A stretch of 64,000 bases of DNA, taken from contig NZ_LAIJ01000010.1 of NCBI RefSeq assembly GCF_001449115.1, positions 62,001 through 126,000 on the forward strand. Direction: 5' to 3'. Source of the stretch: Occallatibacter gabretensis (lineage in GTDB: Bacteria; Acidobacteriota; Terriglobia; Terriglobales; Acidobacteriaceae). The translations under genes were made by a program, and so were the position numbers. Under the pieces are notes generated by a model, which saw only the letters and a program-made list of their open reading frames with translations, was not told where the DNA came from and ran no database searches. Below, one piece after another: positions 9,049-17,194 of this stretch (positions are counted from its first letter, which is position 1; each line of letters starts with the position of its first letter).

Positions 9049-9846
9049 CTAGACTTTTGCGTGCAGGCTGGGCCACTCGGGTTTGCGGTGCTTTAGGAAT
9101 GCCTGTACGCCTTCGCGGAAGTCTTCGGTGCTTCGCTGGCGGGAGTTGACTTCGATGGCTTCTTCGATCTCCTCATCGAGACGGCGCTTGGAGTGCATAC
9201 TCAGAAGCTGCTTGACCTCCTGCATGGCCTGGGGGCTGTTCTGCAGCAGCCCCTGAGCATGCGCGCGAGCGGTTTGCATCAGCTCGTCCGAGTTGACGAT
9301 CTGCGTAACGAGACCGAGGTGGTATGCCTCTTGCGCCTTGACGAGCCGACCGGAGAGAAGCAGCTCGCGTGTGCGCTTTTCACCCACCTGTCGAAGCAGG
9401 AAGGAGGCGATGATGGCGGGCACGTAGCCGAGCTTGACTTCAGTAAAGCCGAACTTGGCTTCGGGGACGGCGAGGGTGAAATCGGCCAGTATGGCCAGGC
9501 CCATGCCGCCTGCGATGGCCGGGCCATTGACCGCTGCGATGACCGGCTTGGGGAATTCATAGAGCGTGCGCAGGACATTGGCCATGTTTTCGGAGTCCTG
9601 GCGGCCTTCTTCCTCCGTGGTGGCGTGGAGCGTGGAGAGGTGTTCCATGTCGAGGCCTGCGCAAAAGGCCGGTCCGGTGCCGGTGAGAATGACAACGCGG
9701 CAGTCGGAGTCCTCGGCTTCACTGAGAGCCTGGGAGATCTCCTGCATTAATAGAGGACAGAGCGCGTTACGCTTGTCCGGCCGGTTCATGCTGATGGTGC
9801 GTACTTCGTCGTTGTCTTCAATGAGCAGATGATGAAAGCTGGACAT
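9049..9846 (-). CDS. Enoyl-CoA hydratase/isomerase family protein
   Basis: A crotonase-fold protein of about 265 residues. Visible family features are the N-terminal strand ending ISMNRPDKRNAL, the CoA-binding segment AFCAGLDMEHLS, and the oxyanion-hole region VNGPAIAGGMGLAILADF. The acidic pair typical of hydratases is not obvious: the second site reads KFGFTEVKLGYVP, with one Glu. The reaction could therefore be hydration, isomerisation or hydrolysis of an acyl-CoA. I chose the ATG at 9844-9846 because GGAGAC lies just upstream. It is divergent from the DUF3592 gene and has no fatty-acid oxidation neighbours, so the pathway is unclear. Confidence 0.8.
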   Translation of the reverse strand: MSSFHHLLIEDNDEVRTISMNRPDKRNALCPLLMQEISQALSEAEDSDCRVVILTGTGPAFCAGLDMEHLSTLHATTEEEGRQDSENMANVLRTLYEFPKPVIAAVNGPAIAGGMGLAILADFTLAVPEAKFGFTEVKLGYVPAIIASFLLRQVGEKRTRELLLSGRLVKAQEAYHLGLVTQIVNSDELMQTARAHAQGLLQNSPQAMQEVKQLLSMHSKRRLDEEIEEAIEVNSRQRSTEDFREGVQAFLKHRKPEWPSLHAKV

Positions 9847-9991
9847 GATCGTCTCCATCTCTTACGGAGAAGCAGAGAATAACGCAATTTGTATTCGCCG
9901 GAAAGCGAGCTTCGTAACGCGTCCGATGCGATCCGATCCGGCAGCGAAATTGTACGCGCAAACCGTGTGTTTGTGGCAGACTGTTGCCACT

Positions 9992-10387
9992 ATGCTGATT
10001 GAGATGTGGGAGCGGCTACGGGGATTCGATAAATGGGTTGAGGCTGAGGCACGGATTGTTTCATCCGAGGTGCAGGAGACCGAGCTCAGTAATCGATATG
10101 GGAATACTACCTACACCTATGCATCAGGCGATGTGCTTGCGTGGACTGACGACTCCGGTAATGAGCAGTCGGCAAGCTTTAAAGTGCCGGACAGCTCTCC
10201 GCTCTATCAAATGGTAGATGGCCAGAGTCTGCGCATCCGTTACAACCCGAAGAACCCGGCGGAGTTTTATCTGCGTGAGCTGTTTCAAAGCCAGTTGCTT
10301 ACAGGCGTAAAGACAGTCCTTTTAGTTTTGATTGTTCTGATGGGCCTGACTTACCGGTTCTGGATGCCGGTTCTTTTGCGTCAGTGA
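9992..10387 (+). CDS. DUF3592-like small membrane protein
   Basis: A 131-residue protein. The central part resembles DUF3592: EARIVSSEVQETE, NTTYTYASGDVLAWTDDSGN, then SLRIRYNPKNPAEFYL. A single C-terminal membrane segment follows (GVKTVLLVLIVLMGLTYRFWMPVLL). The frame is open further upstream, but that part reads like non-coding sequence, so I start at the ATG at 9992; an ATG at 10004 is an alternative. Function unknown. It is convergent with the SYLF gene across a strong bidirectional hairpin. Confidence 0.6.
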   Translation: MLIEMWERLRGFDKWVEAEARIVSSEVQETELSNRYGNTTYTYASGDVLAWTDDSGNEQSASFKVPDSSPLYQMVDGQSLRIRYNPKNPAEFYLRELFQSQLLTGVKTVLLVLIVLMGLTYRFWMPVLLRQ

Positions 10388-10421
10388 GCAAGCGGCCAAG
10401 GATGGAATGTTCTACGGAAAA

Positions 10422-10456
10422 AACGATGGGTCGCGCCAAGAGCACGACCCATCGTT
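10422..10456. terminator. Bidirectional terminator hairpin
   Basis: AACGATGGGTCG at 10422-10433 pairs perfectly with CGACCCATCGTT at 10445-10456. It sits between the convergent DUF3592 and SYLF genes and is preceded by an A-run on the plus strand, which serves as a T-tract for the minus-strand gene. Confidence 0.75.
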
Positions 10457-10476
10457 AGTTTGGGAATTTCGAGGTT

Positions 10477-11181
10477 TTATTTCCCTGCATCCTTGTGCGC
10501 GACACCTCGCCGGAATAGCTCACTTACAGTGGCAACAAAGTGGGTAGCGGCTGGAGGAGTTGGTACACCACCCCCAAGTATCCGGGCGAAGGGAATGTCG
10601 TGCCCATAGACCTTTTGTGTGTCCGATGTGTTCTGGTGAACGACATCTCCGTTGAGATCGATGCCTGCAAAGAGGCCCTTGTTGCGTGAATAGGTGAGAA
10701 ACTCGGCGTTTGCCAGTTCGGTTGTTGAGGCTTGCGTGTCTCGGCCTACGGGGCCCGCAGCCACGGATGCATCTCCGCCAAGCTTCACCTTGTCTTTGAG
10801 GAGATGATCGATTGCATGATGATTCATGCCGATCAAAACTAAATCCGTGGATTGTCCGCCAGCCTGAAATCCGAAGCTGGCTCCCTCAAGTTGAACGAAT
10901 GCCGGAGCGCTCCATCGCCCACTCGGAGTTCGGCAGGTCACTACACCCTGTCCGTATTCGGCCCCGAAAACAAATGCGCCCTTTTTGAAAGAGGGTACGA
11001 CCAGAACGCATGTGGCTTTGGCTGCGATATCCAGTGGTATTCCTTTGTCTGGAGTATCCATCAGTTCATGGAGAACGGCGTGGGCGGCGGCAATGCGAGC
11101 GTCAATTTTCGATGTATCCTGTGCTACGGCCATGGGGCTCAAGCTGGCCACTGCGAGTGTTGCAGCAAGTAAAACCTTCAT
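10477..11181 (-). CDS. Secreted SYLF (YSC84-like) lipid-binding domain protein
   Basis: A 234-residue protein with a signal peptide (MKVLLAATLAVASLSPMAVAQ) and a SYLF domain. It shows IPLDIAAKATCVLVVPSFKKGAFVFGAEYGQGVVTCR, then SFGFQAGGQSTDLVLIGMN and a C-terminal GIDLNGDVV stretch, all typical of the family. SYLF domains bind phosphoinositides in eukaryotes; the bacterial secreted forms are uncharacterised. The start is fixed by AAGGAG about seven bases before the ATG at 11179-11181; the longer open frame upstream is not supported. It is monocistronic, ending at the terminator at 10422-10456. Confidence 0.82.
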   Translation of the reverse strand: MKVLLAATLAVASLSPMAVAQDTSKIDARIAAAHAVLHELMDTPDKGIPLDIAAKATCVLVVPSFKKGAFVFGAEYGQGVVTCRTPSGRWSAPAFVQLEGASFGFQAGGQSTDLVLIGMNHHAIDHLLKDKVKLGGDASVAAGPVGRDTQASTTELANAEFLTYSRNKGLFAGIDLNGDVVHQNTSDTQKVYGHDIPFARILGGGVPTPPAATHFVATVSELFRRGVAHKDAGK

Positions 11182-11406
11182 TTGTCGCTCCTTGCGATTG
11201 TTCAGCATCTCGATAACTATGTTTACGGGTGGACTCGGGCTTGCTAGATAGATTCTCTCTACGCTGTTTGAGACACATTCCGCGTCAGAGGTTGGCCAGG
11301 TGTTCCAACGAAAGTGTTTGTGCATGTACGCAACACTTGTTTCCGGCAGGACCGGGATTATCAGGCTTGTGTGAATCAATTCAAAAGACCCTGCCAGGGT
11401 TATCAA

Positions 11407-12021
11407 TTACAGGCCCAGCTCCGATGCGCGCTTTTTCATGGCTTCAAGACAGAATGCGATGTGCGCATCGACCTCGACGCCTAGCTCGGCGGCGCCCTGG
11501 TAGACATCGTCGCGGCTGACGCCGCGGGCGAAGGCCTTGTCCTTGAGTTTCTTCTTGACGCTTGCTGGCTCTACGTCGGCGATGGCTTTGCTGGGCTTGA
11601 CCAGTGCGCAGGCGGTGAGGAATCCGGCGAGTTCGTCGCAGGCGAAGAGCACTTTATCGAGATGTGTGACCCGGGGGACGCCGGAGTACTGCGCGTGGCC
11701 GAGGATGGCGGTGCGAGTTTCGGCAGGCCAGCCGAGGCGCTCGAGCTCGTGGACGCCGACGAAAGGGTGCTCTGCGGGCGTCGGGTGTTTTTCATAGTCG
11801 AAGTCGTGGAGCAGGGCGGTGGTGGAATAGAGCGTTATCAGACGCTCACGGTCGGAGCCGTTAAGGCTGAGACGGTCGGCTTCGGCTTCTCCGTAGGCGG
11901 CGACGCAGGTCTCAACGGCGAGGGCGTGTTTGCGCAGACTTTCGCTCTGGGTCCATTCGTGGAGCAGGCTCAAGGCGTGGCTGCGGCCGTATGTGCTTCC
12001 GTTATTGGAGCTTTCGGACAT
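11407..12021 (-). CDS. HD-domain hydrolase
   Basis: A 204-residue HD-superfamily protein. The metal-binding pattern is visible as an early helix with RKHALAVE, then ALLHDFDYEKHPTPAEHPFVG and a later LFACDEL. Such proteins are metal-dependent phosphohydrolases acting on nucleotides or related compounds; this small form is often annotated as HDIG-domain protein with no defined substrate. The ATG follows AAGGGG at proper spacing. The gene is divergent from the XRE regulator at 12141, sharing a 119-base promoter region with tandem repeats. Confidence 0.75.
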   Translation of the reverse strand: MSESSNNGSTYGRSHALSLLHEWTQSESLRKHALAVETCVAAYGEAEADRLSLNGSDRERLITLYSTTALLHDFDYEKHPTPAEHPFVGVHELERLGWPAETRTAILGHAQYSGVPRVTHLDKVLFACDELAGFLTACALVKPSKAIADVEPASVKKKLKDKAFARGVSRDDVYQGAAELGVEVDAHIAFCLEAMKKRASELGL

Positions 12022-12041
12022 CTGTTCCCCTTGTTAACTAC

Positions 12042-12071
12042 ATTGGTTCGTTATTAGCAGGATTGGTTCGT
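12042..12071. promoter_or_regulatory. Tandem repeat in divergent promoter region
   Basis: ATTGGTTCGT occurs at 12042-12051 and again at 12062-12071, with starts exactly 20 bases apart, close to two helical turns. It lies between the HD hydrolase and the XRE regulator and could be an operator for the latter. No experimental analogue is known to me. Confidence 0.35.
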
Positions 12072-12140
12072 GTTTTTTCGGGTTTTTCCGAGTATTATAG
12101 TAGCAACTTAGGGGTGACTCTAAGTCTGTAATTGACAATT

Positions 12141-12821
12141 ATGGTTCATCTCCCCCAATCTAGCAATAATCGTGGTGCAGAGATGCACCGCGGAGATCAC
12201 GCTCTGGATCTTCGCACACAACTTATGGCAACAACCGTTGTGACTATGCCAATCGCAGGACCCGTGCCGGTGCAAATGGGCCCGGTTCCAGTGATGCAGA
12301 TGCCAACCCGCGAGGTTATTCGCTGCGAGCATTGTCTTCTGGTGCAGTACCGCACCAAGGATTCAAACTGCAGACGCTGCCACAAATCCCTTGATATGCC
12401 TGAGCCTGCTCCCGCGCCGGGGCCTGTACCCGTTGTCGGAGCAAAACCTGTTGCGCCGGAGACAGAAGCCGGTTTGCAGGTTGCGGCGCAGGTGAAGGAA
12501 ATTCGCCGGGCGCGCCACCTGAGCCAGCGGCAACTTGCCGGCCGGATGCAGGTTCCGCGTACTTATATCTCGAAGATTGAGAATGGGAAGGCGATTCCGA
12601 CGCTTGGCTCGCTGGAACGGATTGCGAATGCGCTGGAGGTGGACGTTTGCCAGCTTGTGCGCGACACCCGCAGCCGGCGCGAGGAAGAGGTGACGGGGAT
12701 CTTTGCCGATCCATTCCTGGCGGAGGTAGCGCAACTGTTGCCTCGACTGGACTCGCTGCAGCGTACGCTTTTTCTGGGTGCGGTTCGAGACAAGGCGACG
12801 GGGCAGCGGCGTACAGCGTAG
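12141..12821 (+). CDS. Zinc-ribbon plus helix-turn-helix (XRE) regulator
   Basis: A protein of about 226 residues with three parts. First is a Pro/Val/Met-rich N-terminal segment. Next is a four-cysteine knuckle (CEHCLLVQYRTKDSNCRRC) resembling a zinc ribbon. Last is a Cro/C1-type helix-turn-helix (KEIRRARHLSQRQLAGRM, VPRTYISKIENGKAIP, TLGSLERIANALEV), followed by a short C-terminal helical region. The HTH is unambiguous; the zinc site is inferred from Cys spacing. The start is uncertain: ATG at 12141 gives the longest form, and ATG at 12183 or 12224 are alternatives, none with a clear ribosome-binding site. It precedes uppS on the same strand, 256 bases away. Confidence 0.78.
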   Translation: MVHLPQSSNNRGAEMHRGDHALDLRTQLMATTVVTMPIAGPVPVQMGPVPVMQMPTREVIRCEHCLLVQYRTKDSNCRRCHKSLDMPEPAPAPGPVPVVGAKPVAPETEAGLQVAAQVKEIRRARHLSQRQLAGRMQVPRTYISKIENGKAIPTLGSLERIANALEVDVCQLVRDTRSRREEEVTGIFADPFLAEVAQLLPRLDSLQRTLFLGAVRDKATGQRRTA

Positions 12822-13077
12822 GGCAGTTTCCGGGAATTTATGGCTTGCCTTCAACTTAGATTGCAGCGGGCATATCTGCGCCATTGCAGCCCTAATGCGG
12901 TTGTGCTAGCGTCAGAGAGGTCCAGCTTTCTGCTGCAAAGTATGTAGCAATGTCTGCGTGGACTCCGCTCTCCATGCGCAGAGGGAGCGGACTCGACTAT
13001 ATTAGGCGAATCAGCGCGTATCGCCACTCTGGCCGCCCGCTTCCGCGCGTCCGGCCCCCCGGAATGAGGCATTTCGA

Positions 13078-13911
13078 TTGCGACCCGCAGGCACGTTGCG
13101 CATTCATGAGCTGACGCCGGAAGAGCGCGCGATTTACAGCACGCTGAAGCCGGAGTGCCTGCCGGAGCATGTGGCCATCATTATGGATGGCAACGGCCGC
13201 TGGGCTGGTTCGCGCTCGCTGAAGCGCTTTCTAGGCCATCAGCAAGGCGCCAAGAGCGTACAACTTGTGACGGAAACTGCTTCGCGCATTGGGTTACCGT
13301 GGCTTACGCTGTATGCTTTTTCGCTTGAAAACAGCCTGCGCCGGCCCAAAGCCGAGGTCAACTTTCTGATGCGGCTGCTGAAGAGCTACCTGGAAGGCAA
13401 TGTGCAGCGCATGATGGATAACAATGTCCGCATGCGCTACATTGGCCGCACGCACGAGCTGCCCAGCGAGGTACAGGACACCATGCAATGGGCGAGCGAA
13501 ACTACGAGCGGCAATACGGGTACGACGCTGACGCTGGCCCTGAACTACGGAAGCCGCTCGGAGCTGGTAGATGCTTTTCGCGCGCTGTCGGCGGAGATGC
13601 GGCTGAAGCACATATCGCCCGACAGGATTACGGAAGAGGATATTCATCGGCATCTCTACACGGCGCATATGCCGGACCCCGATCTGCTGATCCGCACTTC
13701 AGGCGAGATGCGTATTTCGAACTACCTGTTGTGGCAGATTGCGTATACGGAGATCTACGTGACGGACCGGCTGTGGCCGGATTTTCGCGGAGTGAATCTG
13801 CTGGAGGCGATTGCGAATTTTCAGCGGCGTGAACGGCGCTTTGGCGGCCTGAGTGAGAACGTGGGCGTGACGGACGAAGAAGCTGAGCGGGTGAAGATCG
13901 CGGTCAGCTGA
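13078..13911 (+). CDS. uppS: Isoprenyl transferase (undecaprenyl diphosphate synthase)
   Basis: A 277-residue cis-prenyltransferase that adds isopentenyl units to farnesyl diphosphate to make the C55 lipid carrier for peptidoglycan and O-antigen. The signature MDGNGRW lies at residues 36-42 with the catalytic Asp37, followed by GHQQGAKSV and YAFSLENSLRRPKAEV. The C-terminal motif RTSGEMRISNYLLWQ carries the diphosphate-binding Arg residues. A TTG start is used, since no in-frame ATG is found upstream. It begins the series uppS-cdsA-dxr-rseP, which is usually contiguous but here is interrupted by a toxin-antitoxin pair. Confidence 0.93.
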   Translation: MRPAGTLRIHELTPEERAIYSTLKPECLPEHVAIIMDGNGRWAGSRSLKRFLGHQQGAKSVQLVTETASRIGLPWLTLYAFSLENSLRRPKAEVNFLMRLLKSYLEGNVQRMMDNNVRMRYIGRTHELPSEVQDTMQWASETTSGNTGTTLTLALNYGSRSELVDAFRALSAEMRLKHISPDRITEEDIHRHLYTAHMPDPDLLIRTSGEMRISNYLLWQIAYTEIYVTDRLWPDFRGVNLLEAIANFQRRERRFGGLSENVGVTDEEAERVKIAVS

Positions 13912-13925
13912 CTGCCAAATGGCAG
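13912..13925. promoter_or_regulatory. Palindrome upstream of Xre antitoxin (possible operator)
   Basis: CTGCCAAATGGCAG is a perfect palindrome starting on the base after the uppS stop. Related half-sites (TTGCCAA, TTTGCC) follow at 13933-13945, next to a GATATAC -10-like hexamer. The layout fits an autoregulated toxin-antitoxin promoter. Confidence 0.45.
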
Positions 13926-13969
13926 AAAATTTTTGCCAATTTGCCTGATATACAAACTACACTTGGCGT

Positions 13970-14653
13970 ATGCGTGCTGGTTCGTTCAAAATAAGTGCGA
14001 CGCCTAGAAAATCGGCTCCTGAGCTAGGAGAGGTGCTTGATATTCGTCAGGCCTCAGACTACTTAGGGATCTCTCCTGATGTACTTTACAAGTACGCCAT
14101 TGAAGGTTTTGTACCAGCGTTCAAGTTGAGTAACCGCTGGCGTTTTAGGCGAGCGAGGCTTGAGGAATGGTTAGATAATCAGCGTAAATTGAACGCTGAC
14201 TTGATGAATGAATCCCGGGTAATGGAGTCAAGCCAGAAACTTTCGACTTTGCCTACAACCAAGCTGGGCTTGCCCTCACAAAAGCTAGGCGACTTGATCC
14301 GTTCTGTTAAGAACGGCTTGCCATTTGACGTTTTGGAGGCGTTATCCGCCGAAATCGGTGTCACGATCTCCGAACTGGGCGCGAACATTGGCGTTCCGTC
14401 TCGAACTCTCGCACGTCGAAAAGTTACGGGCAAGCTTAGTGTCGGCGAGTCTGAGCATGTGGTCCGATTAGCTAACCTGTTTCAAAAAGCCCGGATGCTT
14501 TTCAATGGAGATGTGTCTAAGGCGCAACGATGGATGCGACTGCCCAAAAAGGCCTTGGGTGGCGAAAGCCCATTAGAGTTCTCATCGACAGAACTAGGAG
14601 CACGTGAAGTCGAGAATCTGATTGGCAGGCTGGAGCATGGGGTCTTTTCCTAG
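13970..14653 (+). CDS. Antitoxin with N-terminal excisionase-like HTH and Xre/MbcA/ParS domain
   Basis: A 227-residue protein joining two DNA-binding-type domains. Residues 22-70 form a MerR/excisionase-like helix-turn-helix (DIRQASDYLGISPDVLYKYAIEG, then NRWRFRRARLEEWL). Residues 105-225 match the Xre/MbcA/ParS toxin-binding antitoxins (PFDVLEALSAEIGVTISEL, VPSRTLARRK, a helical middle with GDVSKAQRWM, and the C-terminal GAREVENLIGRLEHGV). The typical antitoxin of this family is about 150 residues, so the N-terminal domain is an addition. The base composition is visibly more AT-rich than uppS and cdsA. It overlaps the RES toxin by one base. The pair sits inside a conserved housekeeping gene series. 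Confidence 0.85.
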   Translation: MRAGSFKISATPRKSAPELGEVLDIRQASDYLGISPDVLYKYAIEGFVPAFKLSNRWRFRRARLEEWLDNQRKLNADLMNESRVMESSQKLSTLPTTKLGLPSQKLGDLIRSVKNGLPFDVLEALSAEIGVTISELGANIGVPSRTLARRKVTGKLSVGESEHVVRLANLFQKARMLFNGDVSKAQRWMRLPKKALGGESPLEFSSTELGAREVENLIGRLEHGVFS

Positions 14654-15114
14654 TGCTCTCCTGCTGGCGGATTGTGCAGGAGCGCTTTTCCAAAGAGGCT
14701 TTTACGGGTGAGGGTGCCAGGCTTTATGGCGGGCGCTGGAACAGTGTGGGCCATGCGGCCGTTTATGCTGGCGGATCGCGTGCTTTGGCTGTCCTGGAGA
14801 TGTTGGTGCATCTAGATGGGCCGCAACTGCTTAGTTCTTATCTGCTCTATGAGGCGGAGTTTGCGGAGTCGCTGATGACGGAGCTGCCTGCGGGTGGACT
14901 GCCGCAGGATTGGAGAGATGATTCTGCTCCGGGGAGCACACAAGCGATAGGAGATGCATGGATTCGAAGCGGCGCTTCCGCGGTTCTGCGTGTGCCGAGC
15001 GTGCTGATTCCGCAGGAACATAACTATCTGCTGAATCCGCGTCATGCTGAGTTCGGGAAGATTCGCATTTCGGCGCCTGAGAGGTTTGCTTTTGACTCGC
15101 GGTTGAAGGGCTGA
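14653..15114 (+). CDS. RES-domain toxin
   Basis: A 153-residue RES-family toxin. RES toxins deplete NAD+ when freed from their Xre antitoxin. The family's conserved residues are visible in order: Arg in ARLYGGRWN, Tyr in AVYAGG, Glu in ALAVLEMLVHLD, Ser in RVPSVLIP and Asn/Pro in YLLNPRHAEF. All key positions appear intact, so the toxin looks active. The GTG start shares its first base with the antitoxin's TAG stop, giving tight coupling. The following gene is cdsA, 47 bases downstream. Confidence 0.88.
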   Translation: MLSCWRIVQERFSKEAFTGEGARLYGGRWNSVGHAAVYAGGSRALAVLEMLVHLDGPQLLSSYLLYEAEFAESLMTELPAGGLPQDWRDDSAPGSTQAIGDAWIRSGASAVLRVPSVLIPQEHNYLLNPRHAEFGKIRISAPERFAFDSRLKG

Positions 15115-15161
15115 GCTGTGTTCTGGCCGGATTCGACAGTGTATTCTCATCCCTGAACGAA

Positions 15162-15998
15162 ATGAAAAGAGTTCTTACTGCATTCGTACTGATTCCTATA
15201 GTCCTATTCCTGGTGTTTCTGGGGCCCCGGTGGCAATGGATTTTTACGCTGGTCACGGCTCTGGTGGCGTGCCTGGCGGCGTGGGAGTTTTTGACGCTGG
15301 CGCGGCAGACGGCGGCCAAGCCTCCGCGGATTATTGTGCTGGCGGCTATCGTGGCATTCTTTGCCGCGAACTACCAATGGCCTGATCAGCTTGCTGCGAT
15401 TGGCGGCAGCCTCTGTTTGTTGCTGCTTGTTTATTGCACATTTACCAGTCCGGTTTCGCGTGTGCTTCCGGATGCGACGAGCGCTATTTTTGCGCTTGTT
15501 TATACAGGATTTACGCTTGTCACGCTGCCCGCCCTGCACGAGCAGGCCAATGGGCCGTCGCTGGTGGTTTTCCTGCTCTGCGCGGTGTGGGCGGGCGATA
15601 TTGCGGCGCTTTACGCGGGCAGGCTCTTTGGGCGGCATAAGCTTGCGCCTTCGATCAGCCCCGGAAAGACCTGGGAGGGCGCTGTTGCTTCGATTCTTGG
15701 TAGCATAGCGGTCGCCGCGGCGTTGCTGGCGATTTCCCGGCATCTGGCGACCAGCTGGAACTCAGTGGCGCTTTCGTATCAGGATGAGATCTGGTGGTAT
15801 TGGCTGATTCTGGCGGCCATTGTGAATGTTGCGGCGCAGGTGGGCGATCTGGCGGAGTCGGCGCTGAAGCGGTCGGCTGGGGTGAAGGATTCCGGCACGC
15901 TGCTGCCGGGACATGGCGGCGTTTTGGACCGCATTGATGCGCTTCTATTGGCGGCTCCGGTGCTATGGTACGCTCAGATTATTCACCAGCATTTTTAA
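15162..15998 (+). CDS. cdsA: Phosphatidate cytidylyltransferase
   Basis: A 278-residue integral membrane enzyme that makes CDP-diacylglycerol from phosphatidate and CTP, the branch point of phospholipid synthesis. It has about eight hydrophobic segments (for example VLTAFVLIPIVLFLVFLGP and AVASILGSIAVAAALLAI). The family signature lies near the C-terminus: SALKRSAGVKDSGTLLPGHG followed by GVLDRIDA, with the metal-binding acidic residues. Also typical are YAGRLFGRHKL and SPGKTWEGA. It is followed closely by dxr and rseP, as in many bacteria. Confidence 0.92.
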   Translation: MKRVLTAFVLIPIVLFLVFLGPRWQWIFTLVTALVACLAAWEFLTLARQTAAKPPRIIVLAAIVAFFAANYQWPDQLAAIGGSLCLLLLVYCTFTSPVSRVLPDATSAIFALVYTGFTLVTLPALHEQANGPSLVVFLLCAVWAGDIAALYAGRLFGRHKLAPSISPGKTWEGAVASILGSIAVAAALLAISRHLATSWNSVALSYQDEIWWYWLILAAIVNVAAQVGDLAESALKRSAGVKDSGTLLPGHGGVLDRIDALLLAAPVLWYAQIIHQHF

Positions 15999-16020
15999 GG
16001 TTTTAAGGCTGACTAAAGTA

Positions 16021-17175
16021 TTGAAAAGACTAGCGATTCTCGGCTCTACTGGCTCCATTGGCCAAAGCACTCTTTCCATTGTTGAGCAGTTTCCGGAGCG
16101 CTACTCGGTGGCCTCGCTGGCTGCGGGGCGCAACGTGGAGGAAGCCTTTGCGCAGGTGCTCCGCTGGCGGCCCAAGGTGGTTTCGCTTGCCGACGAAGAG
16201 CTGGCCGGCCAGCTTGCCGCGCGGTTGAAGCAGGCAGGCGTGACCGACGTTGAGGTTGTTTACGGGACGGAAGGTACCGTTGCCTGTTCCACGCTGCCGG
16301 AGGCTGACTTTGTGGTCTCGGCGATTGTGGGCGTTTCGGGCCTGGAGGCGACGCATGCGGCGATTCTGGCGGGAAAGCCTGTAGGGCTGGCCAACAAGGA
16401 GTGCATGGTGGCTGCGGGCGAGATTCTGACTGCGGCGGCGCGTGAGTGGAATGTGCCGATTTTGCCGATCGACAGCGAGCACAATGCCGTGCATCAGTGC
16501 CTGCGCGTGGGCACACACGACGAGATCAAGACCATCTGGCTGACGGCTTCGGGTGGGCCGTTTCGCACGACGCCACTGGAGCAGTTTGCGAGCATTACGC
16601 CGGAGCAGGCGCTGAAGCACCCGACGTGGGTGATGGGCCGGCGCATCACGATTGATTCGGCGACGATGTTGAACAAGGGGCTGGAAGTGATTGAGGCGTG
16701 CCGGCTTTTCGACGTTTCGCCAAGCCAGGTGCGGGTGACGATTCATCCGCAATCGACGGTACATTCGCTAGTGGAGTACGTGGATGGGTCGATCCTGGCG
16801 CAGATTTCTGTGACGGATATGCGGCTGCCGATTTTGTATGCGCTGGCGTATCCGGAGCGGCCTGCCTCGTCGCTGACCTTTGATCTGGCGGCGCTGAAGC
16901 ATCTGGATTTTGAGCAGCCGGATTTTGCTCGCTTTCCGTGCTTGCGGCTGGCCTTTGAGGCGGCGGAAAAGGGCGGCGCGCATTGCATTGCGCTGAATGC
17001 CGCGGACGAGATTGCGGTGGAGGCGTTTCTGGACCGCCGCATCCCATTTAGCGGGATCGCGGATACAATAGAAAAAGTGCTCGCAGCCACGCCAGAGTCG
17101 CATCCGGGCACGATTGCCGAGGTGCTGGCGGCTGACCGCGAAGCACGCGCTACAGCAGCCGCGCTGATTGGCTGA
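16021..17175 (+). CDS. dxr: 1-deoxy-D-xylulose 5-phosphate reductoisomerase
   Basis: A 384-residue enzyme converting DXP to methylerythritol phosphate with NADPH, the first committed step of the MEP isoprenoid pathway. The nucleotide-binding loop GSTGSIGQST is at residues 8-17. The metal- and substrate-binding region reads LPIDSEHNAVHQCL, then SGGPFR, a HPTWVMGRRITIDSATMLNKGLE block and HPQSTVHSLVE. The ORF is open further upstream but overlaps cdsA; the TTG at 16021 gives the normal start (MKRLAILG) with AAGG upstream. It lies 22 bases after the cdsA stop and supplies precursors used by uppS. Confidence 0.93.
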   Translation: MKRLAILGSTGSIGQSTLSIVEQFPERYSVASLAAGRNVEEAFAQVLRWRPKVVSLADEELAGQLAARLKQAGVTDVEVVYGTEGTVACSTLPEADFVVSAIVGVSGLEATHAAILAGKPVGLANKECMVAAGEILTAAAREWNVPILPIDSEHNAVHQCLRVGTHDEIKTIWLTASGGPFRTTPLEQFASITPEQALKHPTWVMGRRITIDSATMLNKGLEVIEACRLFDVSPSQVRVTIHPQSTVHSLVEYVDGSILAQISVTDMRLPILYALAYPERPASSLTFDLAALKHLDFEQPDFARFPCLRLAFEAAEKGGAHCIALNAADEIAVEAFLDRRIPFSGIADTIEKVLAATPESHPGTIAEVLAADREARATAAALIG

Positions 17176-17194
17176 AGGCTAGAGGAATACACGC

